A stretch of 64,000 nt of DNA from Flavobacteriales bacterium UBA4422 (lineage in GTDB: Bacteria; Bacteroidota; Bacteroidia; Flavobacteriales_G; Salibacteraceae), in assembly GCA_002389645.1 (NCBI GenBank), contig DGQE01000018.1, forward strand, positions 62,001 through 126,000, read 5' to 3'. Below, piece after piece: positions 61,804 to 64,000 of the stretch (position 1 is the first letter of the stretch; each line of letters starts with the position of its first letter). Made by a program: the position numbers and the translations under genes. The notes below the pieces were generated by a model. That model was not told the origin of the DNA. It did not search any database and was given only the letters and a program-made list of their open reading frames with translations.

Positions 61804-64000
61804 ATGCGGAAATTTTTAACTTGGTTTTTTGGGATTTGTTTTGCCTTGATCGCATCTGCGATTGGAGCGTACTACCTTGCTAAAGAGTACGAAGAACCCG
61901 TTAGAAACTATATCGTCAAAGAAGTCAATAAGAGACTTCAATCCCCAGTTCATGTTTCAGATATAAACTTTTCTCTACTCGAGCGTTTTCCCTCAGCATC
62001 AGTAGTTATGGATAGTGTGTGGGCCGAAGAAAACTTGGTTAAAATTGGTGAGGCAGACACCCTCTTTTTCTTTAGAAAGGTTTATTTAAACTTAAACCTG
62101 TTTGATATTCTAGACGGGCAATACAAGATCAATGAAATTGAAACACGCGATGGTTTCATGCGTTTGAAGGTTGATCAAGAAGGATACGACAACTTCCATA
62201 TCTGGGTTGAGAATCAAGATACTACAGGTTTCTTGCTTGAATTGGATCGCGTTCATATTCAGAATACTGAATTCAGTTATCATAACATTTCTCGAGATCA
62301 GCGCTATGCTATTTTAGCAGATGAACTTTATTTCAATGGGAGATTCTCAGATGTAAATTACACCATGGCCGTATTCGGTCAAGGAGAAGTACATGACATA
62401 AGTATCAAAGGAACTACTTACCTTAAGAACCGCCATGTGGAAGTTGATACTGACTTAGATATTGTCTCGTCTTCTGAAAGGTATGCCTTTCGAAAAGGCA
62501 ATTTGATAATTGATAATACACTCGATTTTAAAATATCAGGTGCGTTTATAAGAGACGGAATTGATTTGAGGATATTGGGGTCAGATTTAGACATTATCAA
62601 AACACTTTCACTCATTCCCAGTCAAACAAGATCTGCTTTTGATAACTATACAAGTTCTGGTGAATTGACTTTTGATTGCACGCTTAAAGGTGCATTCGGA
62701 AAAACAGATAATCCAAATTTTGAAGCTACTTTTTCAGTGAGAGATGGGGCCATTTTTAAGAATGGTAGTAGTTGGGAGTTAACTAATCTCAAAGGATCTG
62801 GAGCGATTACTAATGGTAATCAAAGGAGCTTTTCAACCACCCAGCTTTTTTTGAATGACCTTAAAGGAAAGTTGAATGATGATCCTTTTTCTTCTCAATT
62901 CACGGTCACTAACTTTAACATACCGAGCATAGAGGGGACTGCTCGGTTAGAATCAGATCTTGAGTCTATTGGAGGCTTTTTTAATGTCGATTGGATGGCA
63001 CCTTCGAGCGGTAAGTTTGTTCTTGACGCTTTAATCTCAACGACACTTTCGAATCCTTCAACCCCAGAAGCAAGAGATTTTTTAAATGCAAAGGCCAGCG
63101 GAAGTATTCAATTATTTGATGCAGATATTCGACTTAACAATGATGAACGTGAGTATAGAATAGATACAGCGTCATTTTCTATCGTAAATAATTCTCTAGA
63201 GATACTAGAGTATAAAGGAAAAATTAACTCTTGTGATCTTGATTTGAAAGGAACTGCTGATGGGTTTCTGAATTTCTTTTTCAGTGAAAAGGGTAGCCTA
63301 GATGTCAAAGGAGAAGTTTATACAGGAGAAATAAACTTAGACGATTTGTTTCCTTCTACTTCCTCTAGCCAAAGTGGCGTGGTAGTGGCTTTTCCATCTC
63401 GGGCCAATTGGGATTTGACTATCGTTTCAAAAGCCTTCAGTCAAGGGAAATTCTATGCAGAAGATATAAGTGGAAGACTTATGATGAATTCATTTAAGGT
63501 GGAAGCTTCAGCATTACAGTTTATGAGCCAAAGCGGCACTATGCAGGGAAAGATTGGTGTGTATCGTTTTGGGGAGAACAAATTTGGAATACAAACGAAC
63601 TTCTCTACGTTTGATGTTGATGTAAAAGAACTTTTTGAAACCTTCGATAATTTCAAGCAAGATTTTATACCATCTGAAGTTCTTGAAGGAAGGTTAGACG
63701 CTGATGTGAACTTTCAAGCTTTCTGTGACTCTTTGTTGAACATTGAAAAACAAAGTATTATTTCTTCGATTGATCTTAAAATATCTGAGGGTGCGTTAAT
63801 CAACTTTAGACCATTGATCAGTGCTGCTGACGAAATCAAGAAGAAGCCTATGCTTCGCCTATTTATAGCGACTGAGGAATTGCGAAAACGCCTTCAATCT
63901 GTTCGGTTTGCAACGCTCGAAAATCATATAACGATTAGAAATGGAGTAGTAAGCATTCCTACGATGGAAATAGCATCTTCGGCTCTCAATATTAATGTGA
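61804..64000 (+). CDS. AsmA-like family protein (truncated by the window end)
   Basis: The frame opens at ATG 61804 with a hydrophobic N-terminal segment (FFGICFALIASAIGAYYLA), then KRLQSPVHVSDINFSLLERF, the AsmA-type start, and runs without a stop to the last base (about 732 codons). The body is a long series of beta strands typical of AsmA/TamB-like bridge proteins thought to move lipids between membranes. The C-terminus is outside the window. A 110-base gap separates it from the pseudouridine synthase. Confidence 0.85.
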   Translation, partial: MRKFLTWFFGICFALIASAIGAYYLAKEYEEPVRNYIVKEVNKRLQSPVHVSDINFSLLERFPSASVVMDSVWAEENLVKIGEADTLFFFRKVYLNLNLFDILDGQYKINEIETRDGFMRLKVDQEGYDNFHIWVENQDTTGFLLELDRVHIQNTEFSYHNISRDQRYAILADELYFNGRFSDVNYTMAVFGQGEVHDISIKGTTYLKNRHVEVDTDLDIVSSSERYAFRKGNLIIDNTLDFKISGAFIRDGIDLRILGSDLDIIKTLSLIPSQTRSAFDNYTSSGELTFDCTLKGAFGKTDNPNFEATFSVRDGAIFKNGSSWELTNLKGSGAITNGNQRSFSTTQLFLNDLKGKLNDDPFSSQFTVTNFNIPSIEGTARLESDLESIGGFFNVDWMAPSSGKFVLDALISTTLSNPSTPEARDFLNAKASGSIQLFDADIRLNNDEREYRIDTASFSIVNNSLEILEYKGKINSCDLDLKGTADGFLNFFFSEKGSLDVKGEVYTGEINLDDLFPSTSSSQSGVVVAFPSRANWDLTIVSKAFSQGKFYAEDISGRLMMNSFKVEASALQFMSQSGTMQGKIGVYRFGENKFGIQTNFSTFDVDVKELFETFDNFKQDFIPSEVLEGRLDADVNFQAFCDSLLNIEKQSIISSIDLKISEGALINFRPLISAADEIKKKPMLRLFIATEELRKRLQSVRFATLENHITIRNGVVSIPTMEIASSALNINV

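Noticed and set aside
1..64000. CRISPR array, IS element, prophage, toxin-antitoxin or restriction system
   Set aside because: I looked for regularly spaced repeats, transposase motifs, paired small ORFs with toxin families and methylase-nuclease pairs and found none. The restriction-like fold in YraN is a housekeeping family.

Overview
The window looks like chromosomal DNA from a Bacteroidota bacterium, most likely a marine, Flavobacteriales- or Cryomorphaceae-like lineage. The phylum call rests on five secreted proteins ending in type IX secretion (T9SS) type-A sorting domains, Bacteroidetes-style -7 boxes (TAnnTTTG), a TonB receptor with a CarboxypepD_reg domain, a fused branched-chain E1 dehydrogenase, and families such as DUF4286, DUF2279 and PNGase F-like proteins. 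The finer placement is inference. I see no IS element, prophage, CRISPR array or rRNA operon.

Layout. 1-7.2 kb: the end of pdhA, then pdhC, an M23 peptidase, tryptophan 2,3-dioxygenase, a DUF3108 protein and leuS. 7.5-9.7 kb: a thrombospondin type 3-repeat T9SS protein, frameshifted. 9.8-15.4 kb: a tight operon (DUF4286, rsmA, mgtE, OmpA-like, 2-hydroxyacid dehydrogenase) convergent with lysC and a GNAT gene. 15.6-18.3 kb: kynU-kmo, which with the dioxygenase gives tryptophan to 3-hydroxyanthranilate. 18.3-25.9 kb: a serine hydrolase, an SDR, an RNAP alpha-CTD-like mini protein, a heme lipoprotein (frameshifted), three envelope genes, a bestrophin (frameshifted) and a secreted protein. 25.9-30.1 kb: an alpha/beta-hydrolase-OsmC fusion convergent with a five-gene redox operon (nitroreductase, GNAT, pirin, sulfotransferase, Fe-S/CDGSH protein) in which three genes are broken. 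30.1-37.6 kb: a cation antiporter, a DUF389 protein, fused 2-oxoacid dehydrogenase E1, hypotheticals, a HisC-like aminotransferase and a 45-aa membrane protein. 37.7-52.7 kb: the surface and secretion region, with an M14 carboxypeptidase, hemerythrin protein, TonB receptor, secreted alpha/beta-hydrolase-like protein, PNGase F-like/LamG protein, GT61 glycosyltransferase, tRNA-Arg(CCU) and a LamG repeat protein. 52.7-64 kb: a fatty acid desaturase, metG, LD-carboxypeptidase, a GT39-like transferase, YraN, DUF2279, a methyltransferase, an RsuA-family pseudouridine synthase and the start of an AsmA-like protein.

A striking global property is that nine genes are interrupted by a single-base indel or an in-frame stop although both halves remain recognisable or consistent (a tenth case is uncertain). 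Several indels sit in homopolymer runs, so sequencing or assembly error is the simplest explanation for most. The concentration of three in one redox operon could also reflect real decay.

The leads I find most worth following are: two Crp/Fnr-type palindromes (before kynU and before the hemerythrin gene); a TonB receptor paired with a secreted alpha/beta-hydrolase-like protein that lacks the usual nucleophile position; a terminator-like hairpin enclosing that receptor's start codons; and an M23 peptidase whose HxH zinc motif reads HxC. I did not find an unmistakable new defence or mobile system.
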